DNA of 6,289 bases, taken from assembly GCA_026396425.1 (NCBI GenBank), contig JAPLWU010000151.1, positions 1 through 6,289 of the forward strand, written 5' to 3'. The notes under the pieces were generated by a model. It was given only the letters and a program-made list of their open reading frames with translations. It searched no databases and was not told the origin of the DNA. Each line of letters opens with the position of its first letter. Positions within the stretch are counted from its first letter, which is position 1. Below, piece by piece: positions 1 through 5,091 of the stretch. The position numbers were made by a program, and so were the translations under genes. This DNA is from Microcaldota archaeon (GTDB taxonomy: Archaea; Micrarchaeota; Micrarchaeia; Burarchaeales; JAKAKT01).

Positions 1-1
1 A

Positions 2-22
2 AAGGAGAAACCCAAGAGATGA
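2..22 (+). CDS. rpsL: C-terminal end of ribosomal protein uS12 (partial, 5' end outside window)
   Basis: Only six codons and a TGA stop (20-22) are visible, reading KEKPKR. Archaeal uS12 proteins characteristically end in a short basic tail of the type KKEKPR(K/R), and uS12 lies directly upstream of uS7 in the archaeal str operon, so the tail and position agree. The stop is 4 nt before the uS7 start, consistent with translational coupling. The identification rests on six residues plus synteny; another frame over the same bases stays open to the TGA at 28-30, so this is likely rather than certain. Confidence 0.6.
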   Translation, partial: KEKPKR

Positions 23-26
23 TGAC

Positions 27-626
27 ATGAAGCTTTTCGGCAAGTACGACATGGCGGGAGTTGTTGTAAAGGACCCGAGCATCGAGGGCTACGTATGCCT
101 TTCGGAAGTTTCCATACCGCACACTTTCGGCAGGCACAGCAAGAAGCAGTTCGGCAAGAAGAAGGTAAACATTGTCGAAAGGCTCGTCAACAAGCTCATG
201 AGGGGGGGAACCGGCCAGAAGACAGGCGGAAAGGTCATAAGAACCCACGGCAGGCTGCAGGGGAAGAAGTTCAAGGCCATAAAGGTGGTCGAGGAGGCAT
301 TCGAGATTGTCGCGAAGAAGACGAACGCCAACCCGGTGCAGGTTCTCGTTGATGCGCTGCAGAATACCGCCCCGAGGGAAGACACCACGAGGGTGCAGTA
401 TGGAGGGGTCTCCTACCAGGTTTCCGTCGACGTGGCGGCCGAGAGGAGGGTCGACATGGCGCTCAGGAACATCTCGATGGCGGCAATCATGGGCTCGTTC
501 AATGACAAGAGGACTCTCGCGCAGGCGCTCGCAGACGAGATGACGCTCGCTTCTACCGGGAGCGTATCAAGCTACGCAGTGAAGAAGAGGGATGAAACCG
601 AGAGGATGGCAAGAAGCGCGAGATAA
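27..626 (+). CDS. rpsG: Small ribosomal subunit protein uS7 (archaeal type)
   Basis: uS7 organises the head of the 30S subunit by binding the 3' major domain of 16S rRNA, and it contacts the mRNA exit/E-site region. The 199-residue product has the archaeal uS7 length and hallmarks: the N-terminal 'PHTFGRH' followed by 'KKQFGKKKVNIVERLVNKLMR', then 'NPVQVLVDAL', 'APREDTTRVQYGGVSYQVSVD', 'RRVDMALR' and a basic C-terminus. A Gly/Lys-rich insertion (about residues 60-80) between the first two helices is typical of archaeal and eukaryotic versions. ATG 27 is supported by a GAGATGAT-like Shine-Dalgarno just upstream and by close spacing to the uS12 tail. The gene ends with TAA at 624-626, inside a 19-bp sequence that recurs at 851-869. 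Confidence 0.97.
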   Translation: MKLFGKYDMAGVVVKDPSIEGYVCLSEVSIPHTFGRHSKKQFGKKKVNIVERLVNKLMRGGTGQKTGGKVIRTHGRLQGKKFKAIKVVEEAFEIVAKKTNANPVQVLVDALQNTAPREDTTRVQYGGVSYQVSVDVAAERRVDMALRNISMAAIMGSFNDKRTLAQALADEMTLASTGSVSSYAVKKRDETERMARSAR

Positions 627-630
627 AAAA
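612..630 (+). repeat. 19-bp direct repeat, left copy (overlaps rpsG stop)
   Basis: AGAAGCGCGAGATAAAAAA here matches AGAGGCGCGAGATAAAAAA at 851-869 in 18 of 19 positions. The left copy holds the last codons and stop of rpsG. The two copies start 239 nt apart and bracket structured element A. The GAGATAAAAAA part also resembles an archaeal TATA box, so this copy could drive a transcript starting near 650-655. Confidence 0.75.
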
Positions 631-699
631 TAAAAAATGAAGCAACTCGAACGCTACTCGAGCAGGCGGACGATGCCGCGAGGATTTGGCGTCACACAC

Positions 700-844
700 C
701 CACCACATACCCACATCCGAATGGGTTATGCGTGAACTGCATGCTCGCCGCGTTGGACGCGAGTATGTGACGCCCAACGGAGCAGGTATATGTGAGTGGA
801 ATGAAACCACGCTGAGGGCGTGATTATGCGTGGATGTGTGGTGG
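700..844 (+). ncRNA. Structured intergenic element, copy A (candidate RNA)
   Basis: This non-coding stretch between rpsG and the EF-2 gene folds by eye into a closed multi-hairpin structure. The outer stem pairs 709-718 with 832-842 (ACC/GGT plus CACATCC/GGATGTG, with one bulged T). An alternative outer pairing is CCACCACA 700-707 with TGTGGTGG 837-844. Inside are hairpins at 728-742 (ATGC/GCAT), 751-779 (CGTTGG/CCAACG, with further CG pairs after an A-C mismatch) and 808-822 (CACGC/GCGTG, 5-nt loop). Two blocks match copy B at 4960-5087: 705-718 (12/14) and 801-828 (24 of 28 aligned columns). The block spacing is about 80 nt in both copies. I do not recognise it as a tRNA, a C/D guide RNA or another standard archaeal RNA. 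Whether it acts as RNA or is a small mobile DNA element is not settled by the sequence. Confidence 0.6.
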
Positions 845-850
845 AGTTGG

Positions 851-869
851 AGAGGCGCGAGATAAAAAA
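851..869 (+). repeat. 19-bp direct repeat, right copy
   Basis: This is the second copy of the repeat at 612-630 (18/19 identical; the mismatch is G for A at the fourth position). It lies just outside element A on the EF-2 side. Its A-rich end, GATAAAAAAAAT, is a plausible TATA-like element centred about 36 nt before the EF-2 ATG, which would give a leader of roughly 10 nt. If copy A is an insertion, this copy would be the native rpsG downstream sequence or its target duplicate. Confidence 0.7.
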
Positions 870-872
870 AAT
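861..872 (+). promoter_or_regulatory. Possible TATA box for the EF-2 gene
   Basis: GATAAAAAAAAT is the only strongly A/T-rich stretch in the 60 nt before ATG 902. With the usual archaeal 25-27 nt TATA-to-start distance, transcription would begin near 892. The tract is homopolymeric and is part of the flanking direct repeat, so this is a weak assignment. Co-transcription from the upstream str operon is equally possible. Confidence 0.3.
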
Positions 873-901
873 CGCGGTTGCTGCTTGATGGGTGGTTCAT
901 C

Positions 902-2782
902 ATGGTTAGGAAGGAATACGTTGTCAACGAAGTCCAGAAGCTCATGTACAATCAGGAGCAGATAAGGAACATGGCCATCGTGGCCCACGTAGACCACGGG
1001 AAGACCACGCTCACGGATTCGCTTGTCGCGAGGGCGGGGCTCATCAGCCAGGAGCTCGCCGGACAACAGAGAATGCTTGACTTCGACGAACAGGAGCAGG
1101 CGAGGGGAATCACCATCAAGGCGGCTTACATTTCGCTCGGCTTCGAGTTCAGGGGAAAGGACTACCTCATCAACCTCATCGACACGCCAGGCCATGTCGA
1201 TTTCGGAGGCCACGTCACGAGGGCCATGAGGGCGGTCGACGGAATCGTGCTCGTGATTGATGCTGTTGAAGGGGTTATGCCCCAGACCGAAACCGTCCTG
1301 AGGCAGTCGCTCAAGGAGAAGGCGAGGCCCACGGTTTTCATCAACAAGGTCGACAGGCTCATAAACGAGCTCAAGCTTGGCCCCGAGGAGATGCAGGCGA
1401 AGCTCACAAAAATAATAACGAATATCAACAAGCTCATAAGGAATTACGCGCCGCCCGAGTACAGGGAGGAGTGGGCCGTTTCGCCCGAGAAGGGGAACGT
1501 GGCCTTCGGGAGCGCCTACCACAGGTGGGCAATCAACGTTCCCTACATGAAGAGGTCGGGCTTCACTTTCAAGGATATTTACGAATTCTGCGCCAAGGGG
1601 AACCACAAGCCGCTCGTGGAGAAGGCGCCGATTGACGAAGTCATACTCGAGATGGCGGTCATGCACCTCCCGAACCCGCTGATTGCGCAGAAGTACAGGA
1701 TTCCGGTCATATGGAAGGGCGATGCCAATTCCGACGAGGGGAAGGCGATGGCTCTCTGCGACAGGAACGGGAACCCGTGCGCCGTCATATTCGGAGTGCT
1801 CGTGGACCCGCATGCCGGAGAGGTTGGAGTGTGCCGCGTGTTTTCCGGAACGATAAAGAAGGGGACAGAGCTTTGGCTCGCCTCAAGGCACAAGGCCGAG
1901 AAAGTCCAGCAGGTCGGGGTCTACATGGGTCCGGACAGGATTCTTGTTGACGAGATTCCCGCAGGCAACATTGCCGCCATAGTCGGACTGCATGATTTGT
2001 ACGTCGGGGAGACCGTAAGCGGGAAGGAGATCGAGCCTTTCGAACAGATTAAGCACTACTCTGAGCCAGTCGTCACGAAATCGATTGAGGCGAAGAACAC
2101 GCGCGACCTGGTGAAGCTCATCGAGGCCCTCAGGGAGATTGCAAAGGAGGACCCGACCATAAAGATTGAGATAAAACAGGAAACGGGCGAGCACCTGATT
2201 TCGGGCATGGGGGAGCTCCACCTCGAGATTATGGAGTACAAGATAAGAAACGAGAAGAAGATTGAGATTCAGACTTCCAAGCCGATTGTGGTCTACAGGG
2301 AGACGATAAAGAGCGAGTTCGGCCCGGTGGAAGGAAAATCGCCGAACAAGCACACGAAATTCAAGGTCATCGTCTCGCCCCTCGAGCCGGAGATTTACAA
2401 GAAGATGGCAGACGGCGAGATTCCGGACGGGAAGCCAAAGGGCAAGCCGATAATTGAGAAGCTCGTAGAGGCGGGCATGGAGAGGAACGAGGCCAAGAAT
2501 ATCAAGGATATCTACAACCGCTGCATCCTCGTCGACGCCTCAAAGGGGGTCCAGTACCTCAACGAAGTCATGGAACTGCTCATACAGGGATTCGAGGAGG
2601 CAGTGGATTCGGGGCCGCTCGCAAGGGAGAAGATCACGGGCATAAAGGTCAAGATAATGGACGCCACGATTCACGAGGACCCCGTGCACAGGGGCCCTGC
2701 CCAGGTCATACCGGCAATAAGGAGGCCGATTTATGCCGCAATGCTCATGGCAGGCGTTTTACCAGGAGTACTGGGGCTATGA
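902..2782 (+). CDS. fusA: Translation elongation factor EF-2 (archaeal), truncated: domain V lost
   Basis: EF-2 is the GTPase that drives ribosomal translocation. ATG 902 is preferred over an in-frame TTG at 878 because it gives the usual archaeal N-terminus (MVRKE..., 'LMYNQEQIRNMAIVAHVDHG'). GTPase motifs are intact: AHVDHGKTT (28-36), ARGITIK (67-73), DTPGH (94-98), NKVD (148-151), and a G5-like GSAYHRW. Domains II-IV follow, including 'SGMGELHLEIM' and the diphthamide loop 'HEDPVHRGPAQVIPA', with the expected modified His near 596. Homology stops at about residue 617 (...AAMLMA). Nine unrelated residues then precede TGA at 2780-2782, giving 626 aa against about 730 for the family. Domain V, which contacts the ribosomal GTPase centre, is missing, while the family C-terminus persists in another frame (2751-2882). 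This is either a real lesion or an assembly deletion; a factor without domain V is not expected to be functional. Confidence 0.93.
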   Translation: MVRKEYVVNEVQKLMYNQEQIRNMAIVAHVDHGKTTLTDSLVARAGLISQELAGQQRMLDFDEQEQARGITIKAAYISLGFEFRGKDYLINLIDTPGHVDFGGHVTRAMRAVDGIVLVIDAVEGVMPQTETVLRQSLKEKARPTVFINKVDRLINELKLGPEEMQAKLTKIITNINKLIRNYAPPEYREEWAVSPEKGNVAFGSAYHRWAINVPYMKRSGFTFKDIYEFCAKGNHKPLVEKAPIDEVILEMAVMHLPNPLIAQKYRIPVIWKGDANSDEGKAMALCDRNGNPCAVIFGVLVDPHAGEVGVCRVFSGTIKKGTELWLASRHKAEKVQQVGVYMGPDRILVDEIPAGNIAAIVGLHDLYVGETVSGKEIEPFEQIKHYSEPVVTKSIEAKNTRDLVKLIEALREIAKEDPTIKIEIKQETGEHLISGMGELHLEIMEYKIRNEKKIEIQTSKPIVVYRETIKSEFGPVEGKSPNKHTKFKVIVSPLEPEIYKKMADGEIPDGKPKGKPIIEKLVEAGMERNEAKNIKDIYNRCILVDASKGVQYLNEVMELLIQGFEEAVDSGPLAREKITGIKVKIMDATIHEDPVHRGPAQVIPAIRRPIYAAMLMAGVLPGVLGL

Positions 2783-2882
2783 GTATCTCCCGAGGGACCT
2801 GCAGAACAAGATTGTCCGGGAAATACGCACGAGGAAGGGCGAACCGCCTGAGCCGCCCGACCCGAGGATTTTCCTCGACTAG
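2751..2882 (+). pseudogene. Out-of-frame C-terminal remnant of EF-2 (domain V tail)
   Basis: In the +1 frame relative to the main EF-2 reading frame, 43 codons plus TAG (2880-2882) encode a peptide starting QAFYQEYWGYEYLP and continuing through 'IVREIRTRKG' to a proline-rich end 'PPEPPDPRIFLD'. This matches the extreme C-terminus of archaeal EF-2, where '(G)(R/Q)AF/W...GFE.LP..LQ..IVREIRKRKGL...PP.PEDF' is standard. It overlaps the end of the main frame by 32 nt. Roughly 70-75 residues of domain V that should lie between residue 617 and this tail are absent. There is no start codon or ribosome binding site of its own; it is the far side of a deletion junction rather than a separate gene. Confidence 0.88.
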
Positions 2883-2886
2883 GCGC

Positions 2887-2912
2887 TTTTCTTATTTTGT
2901 ATTTTTTATTTC
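2887..2912 (+). terminator. T-rich archaeal-type terminator after the EF-2 gene
   Basis: Immediately after the TAG that closes the EF-2 tail, the coding strand has several T runs (TTTT, TTATTTTG, ATTTTTTATTT). Such U-tracts without a strong hairpin are the usual intrinsic termination signal in archaea. It marks the end of the str operon transcript and its position fits the original full-length EF-2 stop. Confidence 0.65.
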
Positions 2913-2947
2913 CGATATTGGTTAGGTTCTGTCAGCACTGCAGCTAT

Positions 2948-2958
2948 CTTTAAAAAAT
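2948..2958 (+). promoter_or_regulatory. Candidate TATA box for the 3012-3692 gene
   Basis: CTTTAAAAAAT is TATA-like and would place transcription start near 2980, leaving a leader of about 30 nt before ATG 3012. A second A/T-rich motif (CATAATAC, about 2967-2974) is an alternative that would give a shorter leader. Confidence 0.4.
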
Positions 2959-3011
2959 GAACTCGCCATAATACATTACTTATTCTGAAGTTTCGATTTG
3001 GGGGGATTTGG

Positions 3012-3692
3012 ATGACGTCAGCATGGATTAGGCAGCCTGCAAGGGCGCCTGCCGAGGGCGGTGACAAGACGCATGGGAGAATTTTCAAGCGGGGGCCTTG
3101 GAGCGGACCGCGCGAAGACCCTGATATAACGCGATTGCTGTACAAGCGAAAGGGAACGGCCATGGATATGGCAAACGCAGACGTTGAGATAATCCGAAAG
3201 GTTATGGGCAAGGACGGCGACCAGGAGAAGAAAAGAGGGATAGTGTACACCTTGATTTTGGAGGTTGAAAAGTTGGGCATGAATATGCATCCCGACGAAT
3301 CGAAAGCCATTTACGTACGCCTCGCCGAAGCTTTGGCTTCGAGTAAATTCTTCGAACCTATGGTAAAGGAGGCGCTAGCCGGCAGGCGGGATTATGAAAG
3401 AAGGTTAGAGTCTTACAAATCCAGTATTGACGGGATCGGGGCAGCCAAAGCATTCAAAGCTCTCGCTGAAGCTTCCGCGGATGACGTGGCGATTTTGATG
3501 GCAATGCTGGTTAGAGGGGCTAAGAACGCATTTGACGACGCCGAGGAGTATATGGGCAAATCCAATCTTTACGAGTTGGTTTTTGGGTTCGCGCATGTCT
3601 TGTTAAATCATGAGGGCAGGGCACATGCACGCCAAGTAAGAGAATCCGAATTGGGCCCGAAAATAAGGGATTTCCTGAGATCCGAGCAATAG
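3012..3692 (+). CDS. Hypothetical alpha-helical protein (226 aa)
   Basis: I do not recognise this protein. The first 50 residues are basic and rich in Gly, Pro and Arg. From about residue 51 onward the sequence looks almost entirely helical, with charged and aliphatic segments alternating and no signal peptide, membrane segment, cysteine motif or obvious catalytic motif. ATG 3012 is supported by GGGGGGAT, about 5 nt upstream, which can pair with the anti-Shine-Dalgarno CCUCC through one G-U. The in-frame ATG at 3162 (residue 51), where the helical region begins, is the alternative. Codon use differs from the flanking genes: more TTG leucine, more A/T-ending codons and few of the AGG/CTC codons that dominate uS7 and EF-2. 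This suggests a different origin or weak expression. It is flanked by the str operon terminator and a convergent toxin-antitoxin operon, so no functional partner is implied. Confidence 0.75.
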   Translation: MTSAWIRQPARAPAEGGDKTHGRIFKRGPWSGPREDPDITRLLYKRKGTAMDMANADVEIIRKVMGKDGDQEKKRGIVYTLILEVEKLGMNMHPDESKAIYVRLAEALASSKFFEPMVKEALAGRRDYERRLESYKSSIDGIGAAKAFKALAEASADDVAILMAMLVRGAKNAFDDAEEYMGKSNLYELVFGFAHVLLNHEGRAHARQVRESELGPKIRDFLRSEQ

Positions 3693-3752
3693 CTTTTAAT
3701 CCCGCCAACTCGAAACTAAAGACATGGGCGACGGGCGCGAGGAGGGCGGGGA

Positions 3753-3760
3753 TTATTTTT
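3753..3760 (+). terminator. Short T tract in the convergent intergenic region
   Basis: TTATTTTT, about 60 nt after the stop of the 3012-3692 gene, is the only U-rich tract between it and the convergent toxin gene. It is a weak candidate terminator for the plus-strand transcript. The rest of 3693-3786 shows nothing further. Confidence 0.3.
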
Positions 3761-3786
3761 GTGCGGGCGAGACGCAGGAAGTAGGC

Positions 3787-4068
3787 CTACTCGCTCTTTC
3801 CACCGTACCAGCGCACGTATTGCTTATGGTTGCCCACGAAATGGATTCTTTTTGCTCCAGCGGCCTTGTCCTCGATGTAGGCTATCCTGTAGCCGCCGGT
3901 TTCTTCCACCATATACTTTGAGGAATGCAGCCCCCTGCCTTTCAAAAGAAGCTTCATCTGCTCGAATTTTTTGAGTATCCTCTGTTGCACGCTCTTGTCG
4001 AAATCCTTGAAATATTCATCCCAGCCTGGCTTGAACTCCAGTTTCCACTTGGCCTCCAATGAATTCAC
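3787..4068 (-). CDS. RelE/ParE-superfamily toxin of a type II toxin-antitoxin pair
   Basis: The 93-aa basic protein has the layout of RelE/ParE toxins. It opens with a beta-strand (WKLEF, 8-12), followed by two helices with 'FDKSVQQRILKKFEQM' (23-38). Next come the strand and turn 'GGYRIAYIED' (58-67), then 'RIHFVGNHKQYVRWY' (74-88). RelE-type members cleave mRNA on the ribosome, while ParE-type members poison gyrase. Candidate key residues are Arg61, His81, Tyr84 and Arg86; a basic C-terminal part with His and Tyr favours RelE-like RNase action, but this is inference. It starts with GTG (4068-4066), which overlaps the TGA of the upstream antitoxin as GTGA, indicating translational coupling with antitoxin made first. 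The length is normal for the family and there are no signs of decay. Confidence 0.82.
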   Translation of the reverse strand: MNSLEAKWKLEFKPGWDEYFKDFDKSVQQRILKKFEQMKLLLKGRGLHSSKYMVEETGGYRIAYIEDKAAGAKRIHFVGNHKQYVRWYGGKSE

Positions 4069-4313
4069 CTGTATTTGGAAAGGGCTTCTTTCTCTGAAAG
4101 ATACTTCTGCCTGGACTCCTCCATCTGCTTTTCCTCGCGCTCGAGCCTCTTCGCGGCAAGCTCCTCCTCAACGTCCTTTATCAAGCTGTACTCCTTGTTG
4201 AGGGAGAAGATGCCCATCCTGAGCGCGTCGGTTTTGGAGCGCGCCAGCCCCACCTCAACCGCCCGCTCGAGTATTATTTCTGGAAGCCCTTCGAACTGCA
4301 ACGTTGTTCGCAT
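4065..4313 (-). CDS. Antitoxin, ribbon-helix-helix-like N-terminus
   Basis: This 82-aa protein is encoded directly upstream of the toxin with a 4-base overlap. The N-terminal half (about 1-45) has a short strand (RTTLQF), a helix, a turn and a second helix ('SKTDALRMGIFSL'), the order seen in MetJ/Arc-type ribbon-helix-helix DNA-binding antitoxins. The C-terminal half is a long, highly charged helix rich in Glu, Lys and Arg, the kind of segment that wraps and inactivates a RelE/ParE toxin. ATG 4313 is fixed by a strong GAGGGTGAT ribosome binding site ending 3 nt before it and by a TATA box about 45 nt upstream. Family logic predicts that it represses its own promoter alone or with the toxin. 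The fold is assigned by pattern only. Confidence 0.75.
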   Translation of the reverse strand: MRTTLQFEGLPEIILERAVEVGLARSKTDALRMGIFSLNKEYSLIKDVEEELAAKRLEREEKQMEESRQKYLSEKEALSKYR

Positions 4314-4316
4314 GCA

Positions 4317-4325
4317 ATCACCCTC
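4317..4325 (-). promoter_or_regulatory. Ribosome binding site of the antitoxin
   Basis: On the minus strand GAGGGTGAT lies 3 nt before the ATG and closely matches the archaeal anti-Shine-Dalgarno complement (GGAGGTGAT). It is the best ribosome binding site in the window and decides the antitoxin start. Confidence 0.75.
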
Positions 4326-4354
4326 TGTTTACATGCTATTAATGCGTTAAATGA

Positions 4355-4364
4355 CTATATAATG
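4355..4364 (-). promoter_or_regulatory. TATA box of the toxin-antitoxin operon
   Basis: CATTATATAG on the minus strand is a good archaeal TATA box. Transcription would start near 4333, leaving a leader of about 20 nt that contains the ribosome binding site. An A/T-rich, nearly symmetric stretch around ATTAAT (about 4338-4343), next to the predicted start, is a possible operator for the antitoxin, but the symmetry is too weak to call. Confidence 0.65.
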
Positions 4365-4461
4365 CTTTCCATGGCCAACGCTCGGGTGGCGGAATATTCT
4401 AAGTCGGAAGTGGGTTCTTCTTTCGCGCGCGAGACTGCGAAAAGCCGGGAAGGAGTAGTTA

Positions 4462-4827
4462 TTATTTCCCTATGCTCTCGCACCTGAGCTCGAATGATTT
4501 TTCCTCGCGCTTTTCTATCGCGCCGTCCTTGCCGAAGCCGTAAATGACGAGCTTTATATCGTAAATTCCCGGGTAGGATTTGGGCCCCGAGTATATCTTG
4601 CACCTGCCCTGCCTCGTCTCGTTCGGGGTGATTATCCCGATTCGAAGCCGTCCGCGCTGGAGCGGCTTGTCCGGAGCCAGCGAGACCGGGTCCGGAACGA
4701 TTACGTCGCACTCCGTCCACACGGACCCGTGACTATTATTCTCGACGCCTACGGTGAGCTCGACCTCGTTCCTCGAATAGGCGAGGAGGCGGATGGGGTA
4801 GAACTGCGGCGAAACGCGGAAAGACAT
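4462..4827 (-). CDS. Conserved-looking beta-rich archaeal protein of unknown function (121 aa)
   Basis: I do not recognise a named family. The 121-aa product has no signal peptide, membrane segment or catalytic motif. It alternates short hydrophobic strands and turns, for example 'NEVELTVGVEN' (20-30), 'ECDVIVPD' (39-46), 'GRLRIGIITPNETRQG' (59-74), 'KIYSGPKSYPG' (77-87) and 'YDIKLVIYGFG' (89-99). This is the pattern of an immunoglobulin-like beta-sandwich similar to CARDB/NEW3-type domains, in which a polar 'P.E/N.E' turn precedes a strand. Here the domain stands alone and is probably cytosolic. Cysteines at about 40, 76 and 116 are not in pairs. ATG 4827 sits 26 nt after a TATA box and lacks a ribosome binding site, so translation is probably leaderless. 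It is divergent from the thioredoxin operon. Codon use matches the ribosomal genes, suggesting a resident gene. Confidence 0.78.
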   Translation of the reverse strand: MSFRVSPQFYPIRLLAYSRNEVELTVGVENNSHGSVWTECDVIVPDPVSLAPDKPLQRGRLRIGIITPNETRQGRCKIYSGPKSYPGIYDIKLVIYGFGKDGAIEKREEKSFELRCESIGK

Positions 4828-4848
4828 ACGGAGGTTTATCGCAGTCTG

Positions 4849-4858
4849 AATTTAAATC
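4849..4858 (-). promoter_or_regulatory. Leaderless promoter of the 121-aa protein gene
   Basis: On the minus strand, GATTTAAATT is preceded by an A/G-rich BRE-like stretch (CAAAG). Its centre is about 26 nt before the A of ATG 4827, the canonical archaeal TATA-to-transcription-start distance. No Shine-Dalgarno lies before that ATG, so transcript and coding start should nearly coincide. Confidence 0.65.
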
Positions 4859-4891
4859 CTTTGTCAAAACGAAAATAAGGCCGAACGATTG

Positions 4892-4908
4892 GGAAAGAGT
4901 TATAAATC
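4892..4908 (+). promoter_or_regulatory. BRE/TATA promoter driving element B and the thioredoxin operon
   Basis: GGAAAGAG followed by TTATAAAT is one of the clearest archaeal promoters in the window. Transcription should begin near 4928-4932, about 160 nt before the first thioredoxin start, so the whole of structured element B would be in the 5' leader or form its own transcript. Confidence 0.7.
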
Positions 4909-4959
4909 TGAATCGGTTTGAGAAGAAGTGATGTGCTGCGTCGGGCGTTGGTGTGTGGT

Positions 4960-5087
4960 CACATAACCACGTCCAACACGATTTGCGCTGTGGCGCGAAT
5001 GTGTCCCATTTGGGTCGCGCCCAAATAGGGAAATGGCGGGCTTGTGTCCGATGTATGAACCACGCTCGGGCGTGAGTATGTGGTGAT
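4960..5087 (+). ncRNA. Structured intergenic element, copy B (candidate RNA or 5' leader)
   Basis: This is a second copy of the element at 700-844, in the same orientation. Conserved blocks are ACATAACCACGTCC (4961-4974) and 5055-5080, which contains ACCACGCTCGGGCGTGAGTA. The closing stem pairs ACCACGT (4966-4972) with ATGTGGT (5078-5084). Inside are ATTTGCGC/GCGCGAAT (4981-5000; 8 bp with one G-U, TGTG loop), CCCATTTGGG/CCCAAATAGGG (5005-5030; 10 bp, one bulged A, TCGCG loop) and CACGC/GCGTG (5061-5074, TCGG loop). A competing upstream hairpin, GTTGG...GTGGT/ACCAC...CCAAC (4947-4977), would use the 5' side of the closing stem. The first two internal hairpins sit where copy A has hairpins of different sequence. 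The closing stem overlaps the GGTGAT ribosome binding site of the downstream gene, so a regulatory leader is possible. It follows a strong promoter. Confidence 0.62.
5082..5087 (+). promoter_or_regulatory. Ribosome binding site of the CPHC thioredoxin-like gene
   Basis: GGTGAT, about 4 nt before GTG 5092, matches the archaeal anti-Shine-Dalgarno complement. It favours GTG 5092 over the in-frame GTGs at 5080 and 5083, which have no comparable site. Most of it lies in the 3' strand of the closing stem of element B. Confidence 0.5.
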
Positions 5088-5091
5088 TACT

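Noticed and set aside
699..850. CRISPR-like array, because TATGTG/TATGCGTG motifs recur on both strands
   Set aside because: The repeats are 6-8 nt, irregularly spaced and in both orientations. They are explained by pairing within one folded element.
878..901. TTG 878 as the EF-2 start
   Set aside because: It adds eight residues not seen in the family. ATG 902 gives the usual archaeal N-terminal length.
824..1813. Long minus-strand open frame (329 codons) opposite the EF-2 gene
   Set aside because: It is antisense to a confidently identified GTPase domain. Its composition is that of a complementary-strand shadow (runs of Leu, Arg, Val, His), with no recognisable domain.
2741..2782. Programmed +1 frameshift to make a functional EF-2
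   Set aside because: Even with a shift, the central part of domain V is absent, so the product would still lack the domain. A deletion explains the data more simply.
3724..3974. Two plus-strand open frames opposite the toxin gene
   Set aside because: Both are antisense to the toxin, lack a good ribosome binding site, and have Cys/Arg-rich shadow-like composition.
4355..4720. Minus-strand open frame of 121 codons overlapping the 4462-4827 gene
   Set aside because: It is rich in Arg, Ala and Gly with no domain, has no promoter or ribosome binding site, and lies in another frame of a better-supported gene with a leaderless promoter.
4929..5090. C/D-box guide RNA (GTGATGT near 4929-4935 resembles a C box; CTGA occurs at 812-815 in copy A)
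   Set aside because: The C and D boxes are incomplete and not paired at suitable spacing, and the boxes are not conserved between the two copies.
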